Source: JBEEJZ01 sp046046915 (GTDB taxonomy: Bacteria > Pseudomonadota > Gammaproteobacteria > Burkholderiales > Burkholderiaceae_C). From it: DNA of 26,673 bases. Within the stretch, counting starts at the first letter, position 1, and every line of letters starts with the position of its first letter. Below, one piece after another: positions 18,105 to 24,617 of this stretch. The DNA is taken from the NCBI GenBank assembly GCA_046046915.1, contig JBJOIT010000040.1:1-26673 (forward strand), in the 5' to 3' direction. A model generated the notes under the pieces. It was not told where the DNA came from, searched no databases, and saw only the letters and a program-made list of their open reading frames with translations. A program made the position numbers and the translations under genes.

Positions 18105-19394
18105 ATGACACCACACCGGCTACGCCACAAAGGCACATCCCACGCCATAGCAGCCCTCTGGCGAGTCTTGTTCGTTGCGTGCTCGCTGCTGCTGGGGGCC
18201 TGTGGTTCTGGTGGAGGCGAGCCGGGCACCACCTCGCTCTCTTACCGAGTGCCCGCAGGGCTGGTGGTGAAAGACCTGGATGGGGATGGCCTGGACGATG
18301 TGATGCTGGCGTCTAGCCTGGTCGCCGGTGAACCACCTCATCCGGGCGTGGTGGAGGTGTATTTGCAAACCGCACCCGGTCTGTTCGGGGAACCGCAGCA
18401 GTACGCCGTGGGACCCGACCCCTGGGGCTTGGGTGCGGGGGACCTGAACGGTGACGGGTGGCTCGACCTGGTAGTGGCCACCCCTGCCAGTTTGCCGGTG
18501 CAAGTGGGCGCGAGCAGCGACAGCGGCGGCGTGTCCCTGCTGGTGCAAAACCCGTCTGATCCTGGTCGTTTTCTCCCCAGTGTGTGGCTCGCGACCGGCG
18601 GCGCAGCCCAGCATGCTGCCATTTCCTATCTGAACAACGATGCGCTGGCAGATCTGGTGGTGGCCGACGGTGTTTTGGCCAATGCTCGCGCATTGGTTTA
18701 CGTACAAAATTCGTCCTTGCCTGGCACCTATGCTGCACCAGACGTCCTTGTAACTGGCGGCCTCAGAGGATCCAGAACCGTCGTCACCCACGACCTGAAC
18801 GGCGACGGACGCAACGACGTCGTGCTGGCCGCCACCGACAGCGTGGTGGTGTTCTATCAGTTGCCCCTGGGTGGCTTTGGCCCCGCATTGGTGATGAGCG
18901 CCGGCCTCGACGTGCATGGCGTGGCCGTTGCCGACCTGGACGGTGACGGCAGAGCCGACATCGTGGCTGCCAATGCAGGCAACGCCGCCAGCGGTGGCAC
19001 GGGTGGGGCCAGCCTGAGCATCTTGCGGCAAACGGCGCCCGGGGCGTTTGCTTCCACCACACTGCCCCTCCCCGATGGTGCCCGCCAGGTCGCCATCGCA
19101 GACCTGAACGCCGATGGTCTGCCCGATCTTGCGGCGATTTCTTTGGTGTACCAGGCGCAAAACCTGCCGTCTTACATCAGCGTGGTGTTGCAATCGCGCA
19201 CGCAGCGTGGCCAGTTTTCGGTCTATCAACGGCTGGAGGGGCCCATGGGTGCCAACTTCCTGGCGCTGGGCGATGCCAATGGTGATCAGCTGACCGATAT
19301 CTTCGTCAATGACGGCCCCGTGGTGTTTTTGCAGTCTGCCTTGTCTGCGGGCAGTTTCGACGCCCCGAGACCCTTGCGGTCGCTAGGTCCTTGA
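18105..19394 (+). CDS. Lipoprotein with seven FG-GAP/VCBS-type repeats (predicted beta-propeller)
   Basis: Signal peptide with lipobox LLGAC; the lipidated cysteine is C33 from ATG 18105, followed by GSGGGEPG. The rest is seven repeats of about 55 residues, each with an Asp-rich calcium loop: DLDGDG (about 18273), DLNGDG (18441), YLNNDA (18628, degenerate), DLNGDG (18791), DLDGDG (18937), DLNADG (19102) and DANGDQ (19273, altered). Such repeats fold as integrin-alpha-like seven-bladed propellers that bind Ca2+ and mediate adhesion or protein contacts. No enzyme domain is visible. An upstream in-frame ATG at 18060 would give a long odd N-terminus, so I prefer 18105; neither has a clear Shine-Dalgarno. 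Divergent from the predicted Ca2+ pump. Function unknown. Confidence 0.85.
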   Translation: MTPHRLRHKGTSHAIAALWRVLFVACSLLLGACGSGGGEPGTTSLSYRVPAGLVVKDLDGDGLDDVMLASSLVAGEPPHPGVVEVYLQTAPGLFGEPQQYAVGPDPWGLGAGDLNGDGWLDLVVATPASLPVQVGASSDSGGVSLLVQNPSDPGRFLPSVWLATGGAAQHAAISYLNNDALADLVVADGVLANARALVYVQNSSLPGTYAAPDVLVTGGLRGSRTVVTHDLNGDGRNDVVLAATDSVVVFYQLPLGGFGPALVMSAGLDVHGVAVADLDGDGRADIVAANAGNAASGGTGGASLSILRQTAPGAFASTTLPLPDGARQVAIADLNADGLPDLAAISLVYQAQNLPSYISVVLQSRTQRGQFSVYQRLEGPMGANFLALGDANGDQLTDIFVNDGPVVFLQSALSAGSFDAPRPLRSLGP

Positions 19395-19414
19395 CGACCC
19401 TGCCGGGGTGCATT

Positions 19415-19430
19415 GCGGTATCGTTACCGC
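19415..19430 (+). repeat. Hairpin directly abutting the start codon of the DUF1624-like gene
   Basis: GCGGTA-TCGT-TACCGC is a perfect 6-bp inverted repeat with a 4-base loop ending at the base before ATG 19431. No Shine-Dalgarno is present there. It could limit translation or be a repressor site. If TTG 19413 were the true start it would be coding. Confidence 0.45.
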
Positions 19431-20198
19431 ATGCCCCGTGATCAAGTCCCCGCACCGCAAGCAACCGAACGTATGGATGGCCTGGACGCCATTCGCGGCA
19501 TCGCCATGGTCTGGATGACGGTGTTTCATGCCTCGTTTGATCTGAATCAGTTCGGCTATTTGCATCAAAACTTTTATGCCGACCCGTTCTGGACCTGGCA
19601 GCGCACCACCATCGTCAGCCTGTTTTTGCTGTGCGCGGGTGCTGGCCAAGCCATCGCCGTGGCGCAAGGCCAGAGCTGGCCGCGTTTTTGGCGGCGCTGG
19701 GCGCAAATTGCCCTGTGCGCCTGCTTGGTCACCGCTGCGTCGTGGTGGATGTACCCCAAAAGCTACATCTACTTTGGGGTGTTGCACGGCATGGCGCTGA
19801 TGCTGATCGTGGTGCGCCTGACGGCAGCCTGGGGCGCATGGCTATGGCTGGCAGGGGCCCTGGCCGTAACGGCAGCTCAGTTGGCCCCCGTGTTGCACCA
19901 GCACTGGCCAGCACTTCAGCTGCTAAATGGCCAGGCCTACAACTGGCTGGGTCTGATCAGCCAAAAACCCATCACCGAAGACTACGTGCCCTTGCTGCCC
20001 TGGCTGGGCGTAATGTGGTGGGGCGCCGCTATGGCGCCGGTTGCCTTGAGGCACTATCCCTCATACGTGCGCACCGGGCAGCACTGGCCCTTACAGACCC
20101 AGCTGGCCCGACTGGGGCGATGGAGTTTGAGTTACTACATGCTCCATCAGCCGGTGTTGATCGGGGGGCTGATGGTGTGGCGGTCTGCCATGCCGTGA
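19431..20198 (+). CDS. DUF1624 / heparan-alpha-glucosaminide N-acetyltransferase-like membrane protein
   Basis: Multi-span inner-membrane protein (255 residues, about seven hydrophobic segments) starting with the family's N-terminal block: DGLDAIRGIAMVWMTVFHASFDLNQFGY, including H33 in the first membrane helix. Members are thought to acylate sugars or glycans across the membrane, by analogy with HGSNAT; the substrate is unknown here. The C-terminal SLSYYMLHQPVLIGG is typical of acyltransferase-3/DUF1624 endings. ATG 19431 is preferred over TTG 19413. It follows the propeller lipoprotein gene by 36 bases on the same strand and may be cotranscribed; it converges on argO with a 31-base gap. Confidence 0.8.
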   Translation: MPRDQVPAPQATERMDGLDAIRGIAMVWMTVFHASFDLNQFGYLHQNFYADPFWTWQRTTIVSLFLLCAGAGQAIAVAQGQSWPRFWRRWAQIALCACLVTAASWWMYPKSYIYFGVLHGMALMLIVVRLTAAWGAWLWLAGALAVTAAQLAPVLHQHWPALQLLNGQAYNWLGLISQKPITEDYVPLLPWLGVMWWGAAMAPVALRHYPSYVRTGQHWPLQTQLARLGRWSLSYYMLHQPVLIGGLMVWRSAMP

Positions 20199-20229
20199 AT
20201 CAACTTCCGCGTGGGCCATTTGTCAAACC

Positions 20230-20880
20230 TCAAAGGCCGTTCATCGCGTGGCGCAACAACAGGGTCGCCAGCACAAACATGGTCAGGCCGATTAGGCCAT
20301 CCAGCACCTGCCATGCCCTGGGCCGGCGAAACCAGGGCACCAGCCAGCGTGCGCCCAGGCCCAACAGTCCAAACCACAGCAGGCTGGCGGTGCTTGCGCC
20401 AGCCACAAACCAGCCTTGCAAAGCAGAGGGCTGCTGCGCACCGATGCTGCCCACGAGCAGCACCGTGTCCAGATAAACGTGCGGGTTGAGCAGGGTGAAG
20501 CCCGCCGCCTGGGCCAATGCTGCTGTCAGGCTCAGGCCCTCACCGCCCTCAGCCGCAGTCAATTGGCCTGAGCTCCGTGCACGTTGGAGCGCCTGCCATC
20601 CGTAGACCGCCAAAAAAACCGCCCCGGCCAGAGCCAGCGCACGCGCCAATGCCGGACGGTCGCCTAGCGCCTGGGCCATGCCCATCACACCCGCTGTAAT
20701 CAGCAAGGCATCGGCCACCGCACAAAAGAGCACGACGCCCAGCACATGTTCGCGACGCAGGCCCTGACGCAGCACAAACGCGTTCTGCGCGCCTATGGCC
20801 ACAATCAGCCCCAAACTCAGGGCCAAGCCCTGCATAAAAACGCCCACCAGGGGTGAGCCTGCATCAGAAAATAGTGACAT
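20230..20880 (-). CDS. argO: ArgO/LysE-family amino acid exporter
   Basis: Inner-membrane exporter (216 residues, about six helices) of the LysE superfamily that lowers internal arginine or lysine. Signature blocks are present: LGLIVAIGAQNAFVLRQG near the N-terminus and LNPHVYLDTVLLVGS in the middle, both closely like E. coli ArgO. The usual divergent LysR-type regulator (ArgP/LysG) is not adjacent. Instead the gene lies 59 bases downstream of baeR on the same strand, so it may be read as part of the baeSR transcript. The start ATG 20880 has no strong Shine-Dalgarno. Arginine or lysine as substrate is by family analogy. Confidence 0.88.
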   Translation of the reverse strand: MSLFSDAGSPLVGVFMQGLALSLGLIVAIGAQNAFVLRQGLRREHVLGVVLFCAVADALLITAGVMGMAQALGDRPALARALALAGAVFLAVYGWQALQRARSSGQLTAAEGGEGLSLTAALAQAAGFTLLNPHVYLDTVLLVGSIGAQQPSALQGWFVAGASTASLLWFGLLGLGARWLVPWFRRPRAWQVLDGLIGLTMFVLATLLLRHAMNGL

Positions 20881-20939
20881 GTGCCGAGCATGCCAGCGTT
20901 TTCAGGCAAATGAAAAAGATCTTCTCTAAAGCATAGCCA

Positions 20940-21626
20940 TCACTCAGGTAGATCAAACCGGTACCCAATCCCATAGACCGAGGCAATGCAGTCACTTGCG
21001 GGTTCTACTGCCTGAATCTTCTTGCGCAGGTTCTTGATATGGGTGTCGATCGCCCGGTCGCTGATGTCTCGTTGGCTGTCATGCACGCTCGCCAGCAACT
21101 GGTCGCGCGAGTAGACCCGCCCTGGGCGCGACAGCAAGGTTCTGAACATCATGAATTCAATCCGGGTCAAAGGCAGCCACTGGCCCAGCCAACTGATACG
21201 GAAGGATGCGTCTTCCACCACCCAAGGTGTGGGCGACGTCTTAGGTTTGCCGCCAGCCCGGCGCAGCAGAGCGCGCACCCGAGCCACCACCTCGCGCGGT
21301 GCAAAAGGCTTGCAAACGTAATCATCGGCGCCAGTATCCAGGCCAAGCAAACGGTCCAGCTCATCTACGCGCGCCGTCAACATCAGGATTGGCACATCGC
21401 TGAACGCGCGTACTGCCTTGCAGACTCCGATACCCTCCAGACCCGGCAGCATCCAGTCCAGGATGATGGCATCGGGCTGCGTTTGTGAAATGTGTTGTAC
21501 CGCGACACGGCCATCGTGGACAGCCGTCGCTTCATACCCTTGTGCTCGCAAATAGTTGAGCAGCAGCTCCGATATCTTTCGGTCGTCTTCCACGACCAGC
21601 ACACGGCTGGGTGCTTCTGTGGTCAT
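20940..21626 (-). CDS. baeR: BaeR-type response regulator (OmpR/PhoB family)
   Basis: DNA-binding partner of the adjacent kinase. The receiver domain (residues 8-120) has the acidic pair D14/D15, phosphoacceptor D57 (LDWMLPG), T84 and K106 (CKPF). The C-terminal winged helix (about 130-226) has the OmpR-type recognition segment DRAIDTHIKNLRKKI and ends in YGIGYRF. The blocks RLLGLDTGADDYVCKP and PREVVARVRALLRR closely follow E. coli BaeR, which controls envelope-stress and efflux genes. Its ATG overlaps the baeS stop (ATGA), so the kinase is translated first. Likely target: the divergent promoter region near 23119-23144. Confidence 0.92.
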   Translation of the reverse strand: MTTEAPSRVLVVEDDRKISELLLNYLRAQGYEATAVHDGRVAVQHISQTQPDAIILDWMLPGLEGIGVCKAVRAFSDVPILMLTARVDELDRLLGLDTGADDYVCKPFAPREVVARVRALLRRAGGKPKTSPTPWVVEDASFRISWLGQWLPLTRIEFMMFRTLLSRPGRVYSRDQLLASVHDSQRDISDRAIDTHIKNLRKKIQAVEPASDCIASVYGIGYRFDLPE

Positions 21627-23089
21627 GCTGCAACGTCTCCCATCAAGGGCAGCTCGATGAGAATTTGAATTCCTCCCATTTGGGACTCTGCTGCCCGAAT
21701 GAGGCCGTGGTGGGCCAGGGCAATGTGTTGGCAGATGGCCAGTCCGAGGCCACTGCCACCCGCATCCCGTCTTCTTGAGCGGTCTGCCCGGTACAGGGGC
21801 TCGAAAATGCGTGTCAGGTCGTCAAGCTGCAAGCCAGGAGCCGTGTCTTCAATACTGATGATGGCGCGGGTGTTGTCGCTTTGAATTTGCACCACCACTT
21901 GCCCAGGTGCGTCGGTGTAGCGCAAGCTGTTGTCCAGCACATTGCCCAGCAGTTGTTCGATGCGTTTTGCATCCCAGCGCACCGCCAACGGCGTCGTGGG
22001 CTTGCCCTCCCATCGTAGGGTCAAGCCTTGTTGGCTCGCCCGCAGTGAAAAGCGCTGCACGATACCTTCAAGCAGCGCAACCGCGTCGATGTCTTCAAAG
22101 TAGCAGGGCAGGGCCCGCAAATCCGCCATGGCCAGCAGGTGCAGGTCGTCGACCAGTGCATTGAGTTGTAGCACCTCTTCGCGCAGCGATAGCAGGGCCT
22201 GTGGCGACATCGCAGTGATGCCTTCCATCAGCGCATCGATTTCACCGCGCAGCACGGTCAGGGGGGTGCGAAGTTCGTGCGATATATCAGCAATCCACCG
22301 GCGACGTGAGGTCTCCAGGGCTTGTAGCCCCTCTGCCATGCGGTTGATGTTGCGCATGGTGTCCCCAATCTCATCCGCCCGGCGCGTACTCAGCCGCGTG
22401 TCGAACGCCCCCTGCGCAATCTGTTGGGTGGCGCCCTGTATTTCTAACAGCGGGCGTACCCAGTGGCTGGCCAGCCATCGGGCAATCAACCATGCGCCCA
22501 ACAACAGTACAGCAGACACCACCACGATGCTTTGGTACTGCGAGGTCAGGAACCGGACCTCCACATCATCCGGCACCGGTTTGAGCTTCTGCATGTGCAT
22601 CACCGCGACTGCTTTGCCCTGCACATACACAGGCCTTTCCACATGAGCGCCTACGTCGGGCGGGAGCGTTTTGCCTAAGAGCGCTTGGCCATTGGGGGCA
22701 TAGAGCGCGACCCGGTCCTTGAAGGCATCAATGCTGTCGATGTGCGGGGGTGGCGGTGGGGGCGGAGCGAAGAAGCCTCTGGGTCCTGGGCCGGGGATGC
22801 GGGGTGGCAAAAACTCGCGCGGAAGAATCCCCTGCGCCCGGCCAAATTCTCGCAGTAGCAAGTGCAAATCCACACCTTGGGCAGCCAAGGCGTCCAGACC
22901 GCCCGCCACTTCGGCCCGTTCTGACACCAGGGCTGCGAATGTCTCAAGTCGCTCGACGTCGCGGCTGGCCAAAAAGTCGGAGAAGCCATTGCGCAGATTC
23001 CACGCATTCAAGGTCCCCATACAAAGCACCGTCAGCAACACGGCCGACAGCAAAAGAAGGGCTTGGGTGTGGGCAAGTCGAAGGCGCAT
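21623..23089 (-). CDS. baeS: BaeS-type sensor histidine kinase
   Basis: Inner-membrane kinase of 488 residues. TM1 is about 10-30 and TM2 about 187-207. Between them is a periplasmic sensor of about 155 residues with an unusual proline-rich stretch (89-115) ending in seven consecutive prolines (109-115). A HAMP linker (about 208-260) leads to the H-box DISHELRTPL with phosphorylated H271, the N-box NVLDNSLRYTD, and the G-box GGSGLGLAI. The kinase gene precedes and overlaps baeR. Family knowledge: BaeS of enteric bacteria senses envelope damage by toxic compounds and some metals; the signal here is unknown. Its promoter shares 137 bp with the divergent secreted-protein genes. Confidence 0.92.
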   Translation of the reverse strand: MRLRLAHTQALLLLSAVLLTVLCMGTLNAWNLRNGFSDFLASRDVERLETFAALVSERAEVAGGLDALAAQGVDLHLLLREFGRAQGILPREFLPPRIPGPGPRGFFAPPPPPPPHIDSIDAFKDRVALYAPNGQALLGKTLPPDVGAHVERPVYVQGKAVAVMHMQKLKPVPDDVEVRFLTSQYQSIVVVSAVLLLGAWLIARWLASHWVRPLLEIQGATQQIAQGAFDTRLSTRRADEIGDTMRNINRMAEGLQALETSRRRWIADISHELRTPLTVLRGEIDALMEGITAMSPQALLSLREEVLQLNALVDDLHLLAMADLRALPCYFEDIDAVALLEGIVQRFSLRASQQGLTLRWEGKPTTPLAVRWDAKRIEQLLGNVLDNSLRYTDAPGQVVVQIQSDNTRAIISIEDTAPGLQLDDLTRIFEPLYRADRSRRRDAGGSGLGLAICQHIALAHHGLIRAAESQMGGIQILIELPLMGDVAA

Positions 23090-23118
23090 GTCTGCTGGCT
23101 TTTAGGGTCATTGGGCCA

Positions 23119-23144
23119 CGCAATTGTGGAGAGATTGTGAGGAC
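23119..23144. promoter_or_regulatory. Tandem 11-bp repeats, candidate BaeR binding site
   Basis: In the baeS/secreted-protein divergent region, ATTGTG occurs at 23123-23128 and 23134-23139, exactly 11 bp apart, the spacing that OmpR-family regulators use. On the minus strand, 23136 down to 23119 reads AATCTCTCCACAATTGCG. This agrees at 12 of 18 positions with the BaeR box of E. coli as I recall it (TTTTTCTCCATDATTGGC), including the core TCTCCA and AATTG-like half. A CATATT (23150-23155) could be the -10 of the rightward promoter. Confidence 0.5.
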
Positions 23145-23186
23145 TTGCTCATATTTTCACCACATTGATTTTTCACACTACAGGCA

Positions 23187-23219
23187 CGGCAACGCAGGTG
23201 CTTGCCGACACACCTGGAG
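23187..23219 (+). promoter_or_regulatory. Leader hairpin and ribosome binding site of the four-cysteine protein gene
   Basis: CGGCAA (23187-23192) and TTGCCG (23202-23207) form a 6-bp stem with a 9-base loop. GGAG at 23216-23219, 7 bases before ATG 23227, is a good Shine-Dalgarno and fixes the start. Confidence 0.5.
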
Positions 23220-23226
23220 TAAACCC

Positions 23227-23526
23227 ATGAAAGCCAGTGAGATTTTGACCATGCCCCTAGGCCGCGTGATGAGCCTGACCCTCTGTTGCGTCGCCTTGAC
23301 CGCCTGCTGCGCTCTTTCGGCTCAGACCACCGATGGCAAGGGCGGCCCCCCCAAACCGCCCGCCGAGGCGCTGGCATCGTGCAAGGCACTTGGCAGTGGC
23401 ACCGAATGCAGCTTTGCATCTCCGCAAGGCACAGTGACTGGCACATGCTGGGCCCCCGAAGGCAAGCCACTGGCCTGCAAGCCCAAAGGCCCACCTCCAG
23501 GCGGTCCTACAACGCCCAAGCAGTAA
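23227..23526 (+). CDS. Small secreted four-cysteine protein (unknown function)
   Basis: A 99-residue protein with an N-terminal export signal (hydrophobic 15-31). LTAC with C27 could be a lipobox, or cleavage may follow ALSA at 32; I cannot decide. The mature part has four cysteines, C52, C61, C74 and C84, in the pattern SCKALGSGTEC, CSF, GTVTGTC and LAC, suggesting two disulfides. It ends in a Gly/Pro/Lys-rich tail. The C-x8-C-SF-x10-C-x9-C pattern with a GTVTGTC block recalls small periplasmic proteins found in many proteobacteria, but I know no function. It is the first gene rightward from the baeSR promoter region and has a good Shine-Dalgarno. A longer reading frame from 22750 exists, but its upstream part is only the reverse of baeS. 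Confidence 0.75.
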   Translation: MKASEILTMPLGRVMSLTLCCVALTACCALSAQTTDGKGGPPKPPAEALASCKALGSGTECSFASPQGTVTGTCWAPEGKPLACKPKGPPPGGPTTPKQ

Positions 23527-23604
23527 GGCGATAAAACCCCGGCCGACACCAACCAGGACTGCATGGTGAGCGAAACGGAACGCTTTGCCTATGCCAGCAA
23601 ATAG
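23527..23604 (+). other. In-frame open stretch after the stop of the four-cysteine protein
   Basis: After TAA 23524-23526 the same frame continues for 25 sense codons to TAG 23602-23604, ending DCMVSETERFAYASK. The codons are mostly G/C-ending, as in real genes here. It could be a former C-terminus lost by a stop mutation, or chance. Confidence 0.3.
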
Positions 23605-23654
23605 CAGACGCATGCATCTCAGGCCTTAAACAACACAACCAACATCACAACATC

Positions 23655-24617
23655 ATGAACACGTTTAAAAGCTTTTCGTCTAGCCATCGCCATGCTCACC
23701 TATTAGTGGTCGCCGCAGCCATTCTGACCGGGCTCGGGTTGACCGCATGTGGCGGCGGCGGTGATTCCACGACGACCACCACGGGCACCAGCACGGCTGG
23801 CGTGCTCTGCGGCTACGCCACCAGTGCGTTCAATAGTTCTGCGTCGGTCAATGCCACCGCCACGGCGACCTGGTCATGCAGCAGCACACTGCGCTCCATC
23901 ACGGCCAATGGCCTGCCAGATCACGCCGTGGGCACATTCCCCAACCCCGACAACCCCAACACCATCTCTGCACAAAACATCTCGGCCTCTGTGACCTTGA
24001 CACCTACCGCGACTTCGGTCGTCACGCCGCGTGTCGGCCCCATGGACAAGCCTGGCATCGCTTTGAATGGCATCGTCTTTGACCCAGGAACAGCGGGTAC
24101 TTGCAGTGACACGGGAATTTGTCAACAAGGGGGACCGTCTTTGGGCACTTGGAATCTGGAGGCCATGGGCCAGACATTCTTCAAGTGGGGAACGGACGAC
24201 AACAACGCGCACGTGCAGCCCAACGGCATGTATCACTACCACGGGATTCCAGAAGGCTTGCTCACCAAGCTGAGCAACGGAAACCCGGCCATGACCATGA
24301 TTGGCTGGGCGGCTGACGGTTTTCCGATCTACGCGCGCTATGGCTACACCGTGGCAACCGACGCAAGCTCAGCGGTGAAGGTGGTCGCGTCCAGCTATCG
24401 CACCAAGACGACGCCGGATGCCAATCGACCAGCCGACACAACGACCTATGCGATGGGCACCTTCACGCAAGACTACGAATACGTGGCCGGCTTGGGCGAT
24501 CTGGACGAATGCAATGGTCGGACCGGCGTCACACCCGAATTTCCCAATGGCATTTATCACTACTACGCCACTGATACCTTCCCCCACCTGCAGCGCTGCG
24601 TGAAAGGCAGTCTGTGA
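23655..24617 (+). CDS. YHYH-domain lipoprotein
   Basis: A 320-residue protein with a signal peptide and lipobox LTAC (C32), then a Gly/Thr-rich linker (33-47). The YHYH domain follows: ALNGIVFDPGTAG (136-148), the motif NGMYHYHGIPEGLL with YHYH at 193-196, IGWAADGFPIYARYGY (216-231), GDLDECNGRTGVTPEFPNGIYHYY with a second YHYY at 301-304, and a last cysteine C315 that may pair with C286. The clustered His/Tyr residues suggest metal binding, but the biochemical role of the domain is not established to my knowledge. No Shine-Dalgarno is visible before the ATG. Its stop overlaps the next start (GTGA), so the two proteins are probably made together. Confidence 0.85.
   Translation: MNTFKSFSSSHRHAHLLVVAAAILTGLGLTACGGGGDSTTTTTGTSTAGVLCGYATSAFNSSASVNATATATWSCSSTLRSITANGLPDHAVGTFPNPDNPNTISAQNISASVTLTPTATSVVTPRVGPMDKPGIALNGIVFDPGTAGTCSDTGICQQGGPSLGTWNLEAMGQTFFKWGTDDNNAHVQPNGMYHYHGIPEGLLTKLSNGNPAMTMIGWAADGFPIYARYGYTVATDASSAVKVVASSYRTKTTPDANRPADTTTYAMGTFTQDYEYVAGLGDLDECNGRTGVTPEFPNGIYHYYATDTFPHLQRCVKGSL

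Noticed and set aside
18120..19229. A 369-codon open frame on the - strand
   Set aside because: Opposite the FG-GAP repeat lipoprotein; apparent repeats in it only mirror the true repeats.
22750..23226. Upstream extension of the four-cysteine protein to a 258-residue protein
   Set aside because: The extra part runs opposite baeS and across the promoter region; ATG 23227 has a good Shine-Dalgarno and is followed by a signal peptide.
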